A stretch of DNA of 64,000 nt, taken from Candidatus Gemmiger excrementigallinarum (GTDB lineage: Bacteria > Bacillota > Clostridia > Oscillospirales > Ruminococcaceae). Each line of letters begins with the position of its first letter. Position 1 is the stretch's first letter. Positions 50,435 through 60,500 of the stretch are shown in pieces. The translations under genes were made by a program, and so were the position numbers. Under the pieces are notes generated by a model. That model saw nothing but the letters and a program-made list of their open reading frames with translations. It had not been told where the DNA came from and searched no databases. The stretch is taken from NCBI GenBank assembly GCA_019116445.1, contig DXBP01000029.1:1-64000 (forward strand), in the 5' to 3' direction.

Positions 50435-52354
50435 ATGAAGAAGTCCTTGCCCAAACAGTTGAATATGCCCTTTGTAGAGCAGGTCAACATTCCGTTTCAA
50501 AAGATTCACGCCAGCATTCCCGCCCTGCAGCTGCCCCCGATGAACGAAGAAATGATAGACGCCGACCTGGACCTGGCGCCCCATCTGAAACCCCTGCGGA
50601 ATCTGCGCTTGGACAAGTCCCATGCCTGCTGCGTGATCCGCAGCGAAACGAAAGAGCTGGGCCTGCTGGCAGCCGCCTATGTGGCTGCCCGCCATGGAGC
50701 CGTGTATCTGGACACACTTCTGGATGCCGAAGATTACAACCTTGACCGCACCGTGGCGTGCGAGTGTCCCCACTGCGATCCCGTGTTTTTTCAGAACACG
50801 CTGCCCATTTACTCTATGAAAACGCATCCTTCCTTTTTTGATGAGGAAAGCGAACCGTCGGACAATTATATGCTCACCAAGCAGGGCGAAAAGATTCGGC
50901 TGCCCCACTGGAGCCAGCTGCCCTGTGAACATCCCCTGATTCTGCTGCTTCCGTGCCCGGATGCCAGCGACAGCGAGCTGATGGAGGAATTGAACCGCCA
51001 GACCGCCATGCGCTCCCTGACACTGGTGGTCATGCCCCTGACCAACTGGCAGCCCCGGGACAGCTTTTTCTCGGCCTTTGAGAGCAACACCGTGCGCATC
51101 GCCAACGAATTGCAGTTCAGCTTTGCGGCCGATGTGGCAACGCTGCACCTGCCCAAGCCGGCCAGCCAGTACAACAAGCTGTTGCTGAAGCAGCTGCTGG
51201 AGGAAAGAAATCTGAGTCTGGATGCAGATTGCCGCCCGGAAACCGTGCTGAAACGGCTGGAATCTTTCCGCGCCAAAAGCTACGGCGTAACCAACACCAA
51301 CCTGCTCAAATATGTGCGGCTGCTGGACCACCTGTACGGCAACCACCATCCCCTGGTGCTGACCCGGCAGCAGGCCCTAAAACCGCTGACTTTGACCAGC
51401 AACCAGAAAAAGTCCCCCAAAAAGCGCACCGCCCGGCCCGAAATCCAGCTGTACGGCTGCGAAAATGTGAAACGCCAGCTGCGCAGCGTGGTGGATACCA
51501 TGCGCATTGACCAGGAACGCCGTGCCAAGGAGCTGCCCTCCTCCCAGCACGGTCAGGTGCTGCTGTTTGCCGGCGCCCCCGGCACCGGCAAGACCACCGC
51601 CGCCCGGATGCTCCACCAATGGCTGGAAAAAGAGGACTTGCTGGATGATGGCTTTGATACCTTCTGCGACTATCATCAGGTGTCGGGCGCCCAGCTGAAA
51701 GCCCCCTTTGTGGGGCAGACCGCGCCGATGATCCACAACCTGTTTGAGTCCCACGCCTTTATTTTCATCGACGAAGCCTATGCCCTGGCGGAATCCGGCC
51801 AGCACGGCGCCAACAACGACCACTTTGCCCAGGAGGCCATGGGCCAGCTCTGCATTGAACTGGAGAATCTGCCCGCCAACCATGTGGTGATTTTTGCGGG
51901 CTACGGCGGCGACCACGACAACCGGATGCGCTCTTTCCTGAACGCCAACCCCGGTCTGGCCAGCCGCATCACCCACACCATCCAGTTTGACCCCTACAGC
52001 CCCGAGAAGGAATTGCCGCAGATCTTCTTCACGCTGGCGGAGGAGCGGGGCCTGAAACTGCCCGCTCCATGGCGCAGCATGGTGGTGCCCTACTTCCAGC
52101 ACCGCGCCCGGCAGGAGGATTTCGGTTCCGGCCGGGAAGCCCGCCGCCTGCTGGAAAGCTGCCTGACCGTGCAGGCTCACCGCCTGGTGAAGGAGATGAA
52201 CTTCCACACCGCATCGCTGAATCAGCTGACAGAGGGCGACCTGCGCCGGGCTGTGGAAGACCTGGAATCCGGGTTCCGCGCCCTGGAGGAGCAGAGCACG
52301 CTGCCCTGCGGGCTGGGGCACAACCGCCCCGCCCCCGACCAAACGGAGGCATGA
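50435..52354 (+). CDS. AAA+ ATPase, CbxX/CfxQ-SpoVK type, with degenerate N-terminal half
   Basis: 639 residues. The C-terminal AAA+ module (about 340-590) has Walker A GAPGTGKTT (Lys386), a pore-loop-like HQVSGAQLKAPFVGQT, Walker B FIFIDEAYAL (Asp446, Glu447), sensor 1 VVIFAGYGGD, and ASRITHTIQF with a candidate arginine finger. This is the CbxX/CfxQ/SpoVK/EccA pattern. The N-terminal half resembles a second AAA fold lacking Walker residues (VIRSETKELGLLAAAYVAARHGAVYLDTLL, then a lid-like SYGVTNTNLLKYVRLLDHLYG). It carries a CECPHC cysteine cluster (about 109-114) that could bind Zn. A likely hexameric remodeller; with ClpP in the same operon it may be the unfoldase, although no classic IGF/IGL ClpP-docking loop was seen. 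Its stop lies 1 bp before the next ATG. Less GC-extreme codon use than its neighbours. Confidence 0.9.
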   Translation: MKKSLPKQLNMPFVEQVNIPFQKIHASIPALQLPPMNEEMIDADLDLAPHLKPLRNLRLDKSHACCVIRSETKELGLLAAAYVAARHGAVYLDTLLDAEDYNLDRTVACECPHCDPVFFQNTLPIYSMKTHPSFFDEESEPSDNYMLTKQGEKIRLPHWSQLPCEHPLILLLPCPDASDSELMEELNRQTAMRSLTLVVMPLTNWQPRDSFFSAFESNTVRIANELQFSFAADVATLHLPKPASQYNKLLLKQLLEERNLSLDADCRPETVLKRLESFRAKSYGVTNTNLLKYVRLLDHLYGNHHPLVLTRQQALKPLTLTSNQKKSPKKRTARPEIQLYGCENVKRQLRSVVDTMRIDQERRAKELPSSQHGQVLLFAGAPGTGKTTAARMLHQWLEKEDLLDDGFDTFCDYHQVSGAQLKAPFVGQTAPMIHNLFESHAFIFIDEAYALAESGQHGANNDHFAQEAMGQLCIELENLPANHVVIFAGYGGDHDNRMRSFLNANPGLASRITHTIQFDPYSPEKELPQIFFTLAEERGLKLPAPWRSMVVPYFQHRARQEDFGSGREARRLLESCLTVQAHRLVKEMNFHTASLNQLTEGDLRRAVEDLESGFRALEEQSTLPCGLGHNRPAPDQTEA

Positions 52355-52355
52355 G

Positions 52356-53384
52356 ATGATCACCCTGGAACGGATCAACTGTGCCCCCTTGCTGGCCGAA
52401 GCAGGGCTGGCGGTGTGCTGTACCGAAACCTTCTGCACCCTGATGGAACAGGGGGCGTTCCGCTCGGCCAACTGCCGCCGGGTGCTGGCCGCCCTGTACG
52501 ACGCCGAGCCCGATGCCGCCGACCCCTACCGTGTCCGCCTGCCCCACCGGGTGTGCTGCTTTGCCAGCCTGGACCGCTGGGCCCGCACCGCCCTGACCGT
52601 GACAGCGGGGAGCGAGGCCCGCAACCCGCCGGTCTTTGCCCTGGACACCGAGCTGATGCAGCCGGAGATCTTCTGGCTGCTGAACAGCCTGCCGGTGGCC
52701 ATCCACCTGGCGGGGGATGACAAAGCCCTGCGCCGCCTGGCCCGCTTTTTGCTGGAAAGTCCCCGCCCGCTGCCCGTTCCCGCCCGCCATCCGGCACCGG
52801 CGGACACCCCCTTCCGCCTGTTGACCGCCCATGGCCCGGTGCTGACCTTCCAGGACCGGGAAGGCACCGACGCTGCGGGGAACCGGCTGGTCACGGACGA
52901 CGGCCTTGCCCTGCTGCGCCCCGCCGATCCGCTGGAAGACCCCCAGGCCCTGGGCCAGATGCTGTATGAACGGTCCCACCTCCAAGGGCTGCTGTACCCC
53001 CATCCGGCCCGGTCCCATCCCACCTGGCTGCAGATCGAAACGCCGGTGGTGAACTGCCTGCTGCGCACCCCTCGCGGCCAGGTCTGCCCCGATACCGACC
53101 TGCTGATCGTGGACCAGCACGCCGACGGCCTGGTGACGGCAGAAAGCGAATCCCCCTGTTCCGCCCGGTATTACACCGACTTTGTGGACCGGGTGCTGGA
53201 AGACCTGCCCCAGGGGCAGCGCTGGGCCCTGGCCCTGCCCCGGCAGGACGCACCGCCGGGCACCCCCTGCTACGGCTTTGCCTTCCGGAACGGGATGCTC
53301 TTTCTCTACGAGGACACCGACGCCCTGGAAATGTTCACCCGCTGCCTTTCGCTGCTGCAGGACCGGCACAGTCCCCGGCCCTGA
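52356..53384 (+). CDS. Unknown-family protein 6, last gene of the AAA/ClpP operon
   Basis: 342 residues, cytoplasmic, unrecognised. Begins MITLERINCAPLLAEAG, like proteins 2 and 3 (MITLYC). It shares PEIFWLLNSLPVAIHLAGDDKALRRLARFLLESPRPLP with their DLPVALAGD segment. The shared C-terminal module is DLLIVDQHADGLV, QRWALALPRQD and CYGFAFRNGMLFLYEDTDALEMF. CGGAGG at 52344-52349 sets ATG 52356; the ATG at 52351 stops after two codons. Directly followed by the operon terminator. No catalytic motif visible. Confidence 0.85.
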   Translation: MITLERINCAPLLAEAGLAVCCTETFCTLMEQGAFRSANCRRVLAALYDAEPDAADPYRVRLPHRVCCFASLDRWARTALTVTAGSEARNPPVFALDTELMQPEIFWLLNSLPVAIHLAGDDKALRRLARFLLESPRPLPVPARHPAPADTPFRLLTAHGPVLTFQDREGTDAAGNRLVTDDGLALLRPADPLEDPQALGQMLYERSHLQGLLYPHPARSHPTWLQIETPVVNCLLRTPRGQVCPDTDLLIVDQHADGLVTAESESPCSARYYTDFVDRVLEDLPQGQRWALALPRQDAPPGTPCYGFAFRNGMLFLYEDTDALEMFTRCLSLLQDRHSPRP

Positions 53385-53388
53385 CTCC

Positions 53389-53422
53389 CGGCTGTCCGCC
53401 CTTGGGCGGGCAGCCGTTTTTT
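53389..53422 (+). terminator. Terminator of the AAA/ClpP operon
   Basis: CGGCTGTCCGCCC (53389-53401) pairs with GGGCGGGCAGCCG (53404-53416), followed by six Ts. Confidence 0.95.
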
Positions 53423-53446
53423 CTTGGGATAAACCGTTGGATTTTG

Positions 53447-53475
53447 TTGTAATGCCCCGGGGGCTTTGCTATACT
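53447..53475 (+). promoter_or_regulatory. Promoter of the dgt-addBA operon
   Basis: TTGTAA (53447-53452), a 17-bp spacer and TATACT (53470-53475) preceded by TGC (extended -10). Confidence 0.75.
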
Positions 53476-53538
53476 GAAAATGTAAAACTTCATCAGATCC
53501 GCCCGTTTTTCGGGCGTTGTATAAGGAGGATGTCCCTT

Positions 53539-54987
53539 ATGGATTGGAAACATCTGCTCAGCGACCGCAAACTGGCCGAAAGCCCCGCCCTGCCCGACCA
53601 GTTTGCCCGGTTCCCCATCAACACTTTTGAGCTGGACTACAGCAACCTGGTCAGCAGCGCCGCCTTCCGCCGCCTGCAGGACAAAACCCAGGTCTACCCG
53701 CTGGACAAGGGGGATTTTGTGCGCACCCGGCTGACCCACTCCATCGAGGTTTCCACCGTGGCGCGGCAGCTGGGCATGATGGTCACCGACGACCGCAGCC
53801 AGTACGCCCGGGCCGAACTGCAGCAGTACCGCACCGAGATTCCGTCGGTGCTGGCCTGTGTGGCACTGCTGCATGATCTGGGCAATCCGCCCTTCGGTCA
53901 TTTCGGGGAAGCCCTCATCGGGGAATGGTTCCGCGGCGCCCTGGACCGCCTGACCTACAAGGGCCAGCCCCTGCGCCAATGGCTGACGCCCCAGATGGCC
54001 CGGGACCTGGAAAACTTTGAGGGCAACGCCCAGGCCCTGCGGCTGCTGGGCAAAGCGGCCCGGGGCGGCAGCATCAATCTGTCCATGGCGGTCATCGGCG
54101 CACTGCTGAAATACCCCACCGACTCGATGCACTTCAACCGCAAAGACCCCGACATCCGCCGCCACAAACTGGGCTACTTTGCCGCCGAGGAAGAGATTTT
54201 CCGCACCGTAACCGACACGCTGGCCATGCACGACGCCGCCGGCGCCGTCTGCCGCCATCCCCTGACCTACCTGATGGAAGCCGCCGACGACATCGCCTAC
54301 GCCACCGCCGACCTGGAGGACGCCCTGAACAAGGGGCTGTTCACCATGGAGCAGTTCCTCAACCGGTATCGCGGGGCCTACCGCGACCAGTTCCGGAACG
54401 GTACCCTGCCCCACGGCACCCCCGCCGACTACAGCGAGCGGCTGCTGCAGGAGCTGGAACAGATGCGGCAGGAGGCCGGCCCCGACCGGGACGAAGCCGC
54501 CCTTTTCCACACCTGGCTGCTGCAGGTGCGCAACTGGCTGATGTATGTGGCGATCTACCGCTTCAACAAAAGCTATGACGAGATCATGGCCGGCACCTAC
54601 CAGGAGGATCTGTTCTACCAGACCAACCACGTGCTGACACTGCAGATCCTGAAGGATATTACCGCCGAGTACGCCTATGACTCCGCCGGCATCCTGCGGC
54701 TGGAACTGGCGGCGGAATCCATCGTGACCTTCCTGCTGGAAAAATACGTCCACGCCGTGCTCTGCTTCGATGAAGCCTACCAGGATGCACTTTGCCAGCC
54801 CACCAGCTCCGACCGCAAATACCTGGCCACCCTGCCCCGGGAACATCTGCTGGACTACCGCCGCGCCCGCACCGGCGATGAGAAAACCGACCTCTATCTG
54901 CGCATCCTGATGGCCACCGATTTTCTCAGCGGCATGACCGACGGCTACGCCCGTACCCTCTACCGCGAGGCCCGCGGCATCGACTGA
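53539..54987 (+). CDS. dgt: dNTP triphosphohydrolase (dGTPase family)
   Basis: 482 residues of the HD superfamily. Metal ligands are visible in RLTHSIEVS (His67) and LLHDLGNPPFGHFGE (His112, Asp113), with YLMEAADDIAYATADLEDA supplying the later Asp. LVSSAAFRRLQDKTQVYPL is the typical N-terminal signature. It splits dNTPs into nucleoside and triphosphate, lowering dNTP pools. ATG 53539 fits AAGGAGG at 53523-53529; ATG 53530 is too close to it. It has its own promoter and is followed by addB after 25 bp. Related enzymes also serve in phage defence, but a housekeeping role is the simpler reading. Confidence 0.93.
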   Translation: MDWKHLLSDRKLAESPALPDQFARFPINTFELDYSNLVSSAAFRRLQDKTQVYPLDKGDFVRTRLTHSIEVSTVARQLGMMVTDDRSQYARAELQQYRTEIPSVLACVALLHDLGNPPFGHFGEALIGEWFRGALDRLTYKGQPLRQWLTPQMARDLENFEGNAQALRLLGKAARGGSINLSMAVIGALLKYPTDSMHFNRKDPDIRRHKLGYFAAEEEIFRTVTDTLAMHDAAGAVCRHPLTYLMEAADDIAYATADLEDALNKGLFTMEQFLNRYRGAYRDQFRNGTLPHGTPADYSERLLQELEQMRQEAGPDRDEAALFHTWLLQVRNWLMYVAIYRFNKSYDEIMAGTYQEDLFYQTNHVLTLQILKDITAEYAYDSAGILRLELAAESIVTFLLEKYVHAVLCFDEAYQDALCQPTSSDRKYLATLPREHLLDYRRARTGDEKTDLYLRILMATDFLSGMTDGYARTLYREARGID

Positions 54988-55012
54988 AACCACCTGTAAA
55001 AGAGGTTTTTGT

Positions 55013-57565
55013 ATGCAAAACGATTGCTTCCTCCAGGGTTTGACAGACTTCACCGCCGGGCAGCCGGCCCACCGCATCCTGCTGGCCCCCTCCCGCAGCG
55101 TGGGGCAGCGGCTGCTGGCACAGGCCGCCCGCCGCGGCGTACCGGTGGCCGGTGTGACGGCCCACTCCCTTTTTACGCTGGCAATGGAACTTTGTGCCGG
55201 GGCCACCGCCGGTCCCGAGGGCTTGCAGCCCCTGACCCGGCTGCAGACCGAAGAGCTGGTACGGCAAAGCCTGTGCCGGCATCCCGTACCGGGCGCCGCC
55301 CACCTGAAAGGGCTGGATGCCGCCCGGGCCGTGTGGCGCCAGCTGGAAAACGACGCCCTGGCCTGCCGGGAACTGCCCGCCGATGACCCCCTGGCTCCGG
55401 TGCGGCAGGATGTGGAGGAAACCCTGACCCGGAACCGGCAGCTGACCCGGCCCGGGCTCTACCGCCTGGCCATCCAGCGGCTGGAACAGGGGGCCGTACA
55501 CCTGCCCGCCGTGGCCTTTGCCCGGCTGGACGCCGTGGGCCTGACGCCGCTGGAAGCACAACTGTGGCGGACCCTGACCCACGGGCAGGAAACCGTGCTG
55601 CCGCTGCCTTCCGGCACAGACCGGGAACTGGCCGACCGGCTTAAGCCCCGCTGCCGGTTTGTGGAGTGCCGCGGCACCGAAAATGAGATCCGCTGGATCC
55701 TGGGCGACCTGGCCCGGTCGGGCATCGCCCCGGACCGGGCCGCGGTGGCGGTGCCCTCCCCCGCGGCGGCGCTGCAGCTGTGGCAGGAGGGCAAGCGCAC
55801 CGGTCTGCCCGTGGCGGTGGACGGCGGCATCCCGCTGGCCGGTTCCGCACCGGCTTCCCTGCTGCGGGGCCTGGAGGCCTGGCAGCAGCACGGCTATGAG
55901 GCGGAAACTTTTCTGGACCTGCTGGGATACCCCGGCTTCCGGGTCCCCCACGCGGCGCAGCTGGCCCGCCAGCTGCGCCGCCAGAACATCGCCTGGGGCC
56001 GGGAGCGCTACAAGCTGCTGTGGACGCCCCGGAAGGAGGACTCCAAGGCGCTGGCCGCCATCCGCCCGGAATGGGAGCCTTTCTTCACCCGGCTTTTTGC
56101 AGCGCTGACCCCCGGCGCCGGTCAAAAGCAGGCGCTTGCCGATCTGCTGCGTGAATCCATTGCCATCCCCGACGGTGAATCGGCAGCCGCCCTGGCCCAG
56201 ATCCGCGCCCTGCTGCAGCAGCTGACGCCCCAGCCCGGCGCCAATCTGCTGACCGATCTGCTGCCCGCCATGGACAACAGCCGCTATCTGAGCAGCGGGC
56301 CGCGCCCCGGCGCCCTGTTCTGCGCCAGCTTTGCCCAGTGCCTGGGCTGCGGTGCCGAAGTGCTGTACGTACCGGGCCTTTCGGCGGCGGAACTGCTCAC
56401 CCCGCCCCAGCCGCTGCCTTTCGGCGGGGAACCGGCCCTGCCGGAAGAACCCCTGACCGTTTCGCTCCGGCGGCTGCTCTTCTCCGCCCAGGGTCAGGTG
56501 GTATTGCTGCGTCCCTCCTACACGGTGGAAGACCTGCTGGAACAGCCCCCCGCCCTGCTCTACACCCAACTGCTGCAGGACTGCGGCGCCCAGGAGGAAT
56601 CCTTCGGCTTCACCAACCCCTCCGGCCTGCCCGCCGTCCCGCCTGTTGCCCCGGCTGAAGCCGAAAAAACGGAAGGCAGCAAGACCTTCCCGGACTTTAC
56701 CACCTGGCTGGCACAGACGCCGCTGTCCGCCAGCGCCCTGGAAATTGCCATCCAGTGCCCCTACCGCTTCATGCTGCAGTATTTTCTGCACATTCCCACC
56801 GAACAGCCCTTCCCCTGGCCCCGCACCCGCTGGCTGGAAGTCAACGAGCTGGGCACGCTGGTACACAGCGTCCTGCAGGCCTATTTTGACCCGAAGACCT
56901 CCCCTGCACCCGATGTCGACACCCTGCTAAAGCAGCAGATCGGTCTGCGGCGGGAAAGTTATCCCCCCGCCGCCGAAGCCCTGGTGGAGAAGGACATCCG
57001 CAAAATCCAGGCCCTGGTGGCGGCGGGCTGCCGCACCCTGCCCGAGGGGTACAAGGTCCTGGCGACGGAACTTTCCTTCGGCGGGACGGACGCACCGCTG
57101 ACCATCCCCATCGGTCAGTATACGCTGTCGGTCCAGGGCAGCATCGACCGGCTGGACCAGGCGCCCGACGGCAGTCTGGCCATTGTGGACTACAAGACAG
57201 GCCGTGTGGACAAATACCGCAGCCATCCCGAACACTATGTACAGCCGCTGCTCTACACCCTGGCGGCCGAAGCCCTGCAAAACCGCCCCGGTGACGTACA
57301 GCGCGCCCGGTATGAGGGTCTTGCCGACGGCAGCACGGTGGAACTGCCCATGACCGGGCCGGACCGGAAAAAAGCGGTTCAACAGCTGGAGTCCTTCCTC
57401 ACCTATCTGTGCGATACGGCGGACGCCCCGGCCTGTGACCCCTGCCTGCAATGGGAAGAGGATCACTGGGTCCCCACCCCCGACGATGCGCCGGTCCGCG
57501 ATTCTGCGGCGTGGTGCGCCTACTGCCCCTATCATGGCTTCTGCCCCGCGAAAGGAGGGCACTGA
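55013..57565 (+). CDS. addB: AddB-like helicase-nuclease subunit
   Basis: 850 residues, shorter than B. subtilis AddB (about 1160). The N-terminal UvrD-like half is degenerate. The C-terminal RecB-type nuclease has GSIDRLD and AIVDYKTG (Asp726, Lys728). Four cysteines frame it in the Fe-S staple pattern: Cys582 (IQCPYRF), Cys835, Cys838 and Cys844 (CAYCPYHGFC). With AddA it processes double-strand breaks for RecA loading. The ATG at 55013 has an AGAGG site. 1 bp separates its stop from the addA ATG. Confidence 0.9.
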   Translation: MQNDCFLQGLTDFTAGQPAHRILLAPSRSVGQRLLAQAARRGVPVAGVTAHSLFTLAMELCAGATAGPEGLQPLTRLQTEELVRQSLCRHPVPGAAHLKGLDAARAVWRQLENDALACRELPADDPLAPVRQDVEETLTRNRQLTRPGLYRLAIQRLEQGAVHLPAVAFARLDAVGLTPLEAQLWRTLTHGQETVLPLPSGTDRELADRLKPRCRFVECRGTENEIRWILGDLARSGIAPDRAAVAVPSPAAALQLWQEGKRTGLPVAVDGGIPLAGSAPASLLRGLEAWQQHGYEAETFLDLLGYPGFRVPHAAQLARQLRRQNIAWGRERYKLLWTPRKEDSKALAAIRPEWEPFFTRLFAALTPGAGQKQALADLLRESIAIPDGESAAALAQIRALLQQLTPQPGANLLTDLLPAMDNSRYLSSGPRPGALFCASFAQCLGCGAEVLYVPGLSAAELLTPPQPLPFGGEPALPEEPLTVSLRRLLFSAQGQVVLLRPSYTVEDLLEQPPALLYTQLLQDCGAQEESFGFTNPSGLPAVPPVAPAEAEKTEGSKTFPDFTTWLAQTPLSASALEIAIQCPYRFMLQYFLHIPTEQPFPWPRTRWLEVNELGTLVHSVLQAYFDPKTSPAPDVDTLLKQQIGLRRESYPPAAEALVEKDIRKIQALVAAGCRTLPEGYKVLATELSFGGTDAPLTIPIGQYTLSVQGSIDRLDQAPDGSLAIVDYKTGRVDKYRSHPEHYVQPLLYTLAAEALQNRPGDVQRARYEGLADGSTVELPMTGPDRKKAVQQLESFLTYLCDTADAPACDPCLQWEEDHWVPTPDDAPVRDSAAWCAYCPYHGFCPAKGGH

Positions 57566-57566
57566 G

Positions 57567-60500
57567 ATGACAGAGAAAGAAGAACTGGGCCTGCGCGCCG
57601 CGCTGACCGGGGACCCTGCCACCTACCGCACCAACTGGCTGGTGGAAGCCGGTGCCGGTGCGGGCAAGACCCATCTGATCGTGGAGCGAATGGTCAACCA
57701 GCTGGCCACGGGATTCTGCGACCCCAAGCAGCTGGTGGCCATCACCTTTACCAACAAAGCCACCAACCAGCTGCGGGAGCGCCTGACCAACACCCTGCTG
57801 GCGCGCCGGAACCAAGCCGCCGGCGACGAGTTTACACGGCTGGAGGAAGTCCTGCGCCGGATGGATGAGATCCAGATCAGCACCATCCACAGCTTCTGCC
57901 AGCGCCTGCTGCGAGAGATGCCGCTGGAAACGGGGCTTCCCTTTTCCTTCACCCTGCAGGATGAGGAGGAGAGTTCCCGCTACCGCACCCATTTTTTCAA
58001 CGCGTGCTGCCGCGATCACGCCGACTGGTTCGCTGCGGCCCAGGACCTGGGCATCCAGCCTTCCTCGCTGGTGGAAAGTTTCCGCCAGTTGCTGGCCTGC
58101 GGCGACGAGGAGATTGTCTGCCTGGATGATGCCGCGCGGGGGGCAATGGAGCAGCAGGCCGTCCGCCTGGCGGAAGCCATGCGGCAGGACTGGACCGGCG
58201 GCTTTTCCGCCGCATGGCCGTCCGGCTGGCGCACCCCCGTGCTGGAACAGCTTCTCTCCTACCCGCCCATCACCTGCTTCCGGCAGGTTCCGGGCTGGCT
58301 CCAGTTGGCAAAACAGTTTGCCGGCATGAAGCAGCCCCGGGAAACGAAATGCACGCTGCCCATCCTCAAAAGTGATGGCAAAACAGAAAAATTCGACATC
58401 CAGCTGGTGGCTGCGGCGCAGGCGCAAGACCCTCTCTCCGATTGCCGGAATGCTTACCAAACCGCCTATAACGCGCAGGAAAAAGCCCGCAAGGCGCTGA
58501 AAAAACAGCAGAACGCCAAAAAAAGCGACAAGGAAAAGATCCGGCAGGCCGAGGCAGATCGCAACGCATGCGTTTCGGCGGTACAGCAGTACCAGGCAAA
58601 ACCGGAATGCCAGTTTATGCTTGCCTGTTACCACCTGTTGAAAAAACGCAAGGAACCGTTTGATGAACTGAAAAGGCTCACATCGGAACTGCTGCACGCC
58701 GTTGTCACCCGCACGCTGCTGCAGTGCCGCCAGGCCATGCAGCAGGATATGACCGCCCGCGGTCTGGTCAGCTACGACGACCTTTTGCGGCACACCCGGA
58801 ATATGCTGCGGAACAGCCCGGCCGCCCGCGCCCATTTTGCCGCCCGGCAGTTCATCGTCTACGTGGATGAGTTCCAGGATACCGACCCCATCCAGGCCCA
58901 GATGCTGTTTTACCTGTCCGCCGCGCCGGAGGGACTCCGGGATGACTGGACCCGCTGTGTGCTGCGTCCGGGCAGCCTTTTTCTGGTGGGCGACCCCAAG
59001 CAGTCCATCTACCGCTTCCGCCGCGCCGACATCGAAGTCTACAACCAGGTCCGGGACCGCTTTGATGAACCCGGCACCACCTGTAAGGTGGCCCGGCTGC
59101 AGTTCAATTTCCGCAGCACGCCGGCGCTGTGCCAATACGCCACCCACATCTTTGCCCCCAGGATGCAGGGCCATGCCGGGCAGGCCGCTTTCCTGCCCAT
59201 GCAGTCCCGGCGTTCGAATGTGGCCGGGGAACCGGTGTATCAGCTCCAAAACGACAACCCTGACGGCATCGCCGCCTGGATCGCCGAGGCGGTGGCCGGG
59301 GGGAAGGCCTGCTTCCGGGATTTTCTGATCCTGTGCTACACCAAAAAGCAGGTGGAAAGCTACCGCCTGGCCCTGCGCCAGCGCGGTCTTCCGGTGAACG
59401 CCACCGGAAACCATTCCCTGGCCGACACCGCCCCCATTGCCCGGTGCGCAGACTGGTGCAACTTTCTGCTCCACCCGCGCTCTTCCGTGGCAGAGGTGCA
59501 GCTGCTGACCCGCGCCGGGTTCGGCCCCGCCCGGCTCTATGCCCTGCAGCAGGCTGCCCGGCAGTCCCTGGATGATCTGCTGAAAACCCGGGCGGATTCG
59601 CTGCAGGCGCTGCTGCCGGGGATGCCCGCGGAACTGCGCCCGCCCCTGCAGATGATCCTGCGTATGCAGGTCCTGCGCGCCCTGGCCCGCACCCTGCCGC
59701 CCATGGCGCTGCTGGAAGAACTGTTCCACGGGGATTACGGCCTGTGGGACGGCGCCCCCGACCCCGAGGATCACGGCTGGGTGTGCGAATACCTGGCACA
59801 GCTGCGCCAGTGGCCTGACCAGGGCCTGGAGGGGTTGCTGAACAAGGCCATCCGGCTGGCCGGTACCAAAGCGGAATATCCCCTGGCCTACAAAAGCAAC
59901 GCCGACGAAATCCAGCTCATGAACCTGCACAAAGCCAAAGGACTGGAAGGGCGCATCGTCATTCTGGCGCCGGGCGTCCACAAAAGCTGGCCGCCCACGC
60001 AGCATCTGCAGGACGGCAAGTGCTGGTTCTGCCCGAATTTCACCCTGGAAGGTCCCGACGGTTCCCGTGGTTCCTTTACCGCCACCCCGCCCGACTGGGC
60101 AGCCCAGTGCGAAAAAGAGCAAACCGCCGCCGAGGCGGAGCGCCTGCGCCTTTTGTATGTGGCCGCCACCCGCGCCGGGGAACTTCTGATCATCGGCCAC
60201 AAATCCGGCAGCCGGAACGCCCAGGATGCCTGGGAGGAACTGACCGGCGGGAAGGAGCTGACCCGGGACACCTCCAACGTACTGCCGGGTCTTTCGGCCG
60301 CGGCCCTGTTTGCGCCGGAAACCGTTGCAACGGCCCCGGTCACCGCACCCCTTACCCTGCCCGATGCCGCAGACGACATGGCCCTGAAAGCGGCGCTCCA
60401 TCGCCTGCCTGACGCTGCCCGGCTGGCCATCACCCCCAGCCGCCTGGACCATCCCGCCCCGCCTGCCCGGACCTTGCAGGAGGACGACACACCGGTGATT

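Noticed and set aside
43162-53384. Prophage origin for the ClpP-containing cluster
   Set aside because: ClpP-like proteases occur in phage head modules, but no terminase, portal, capsid, tail, integrase or lysis gene is present.
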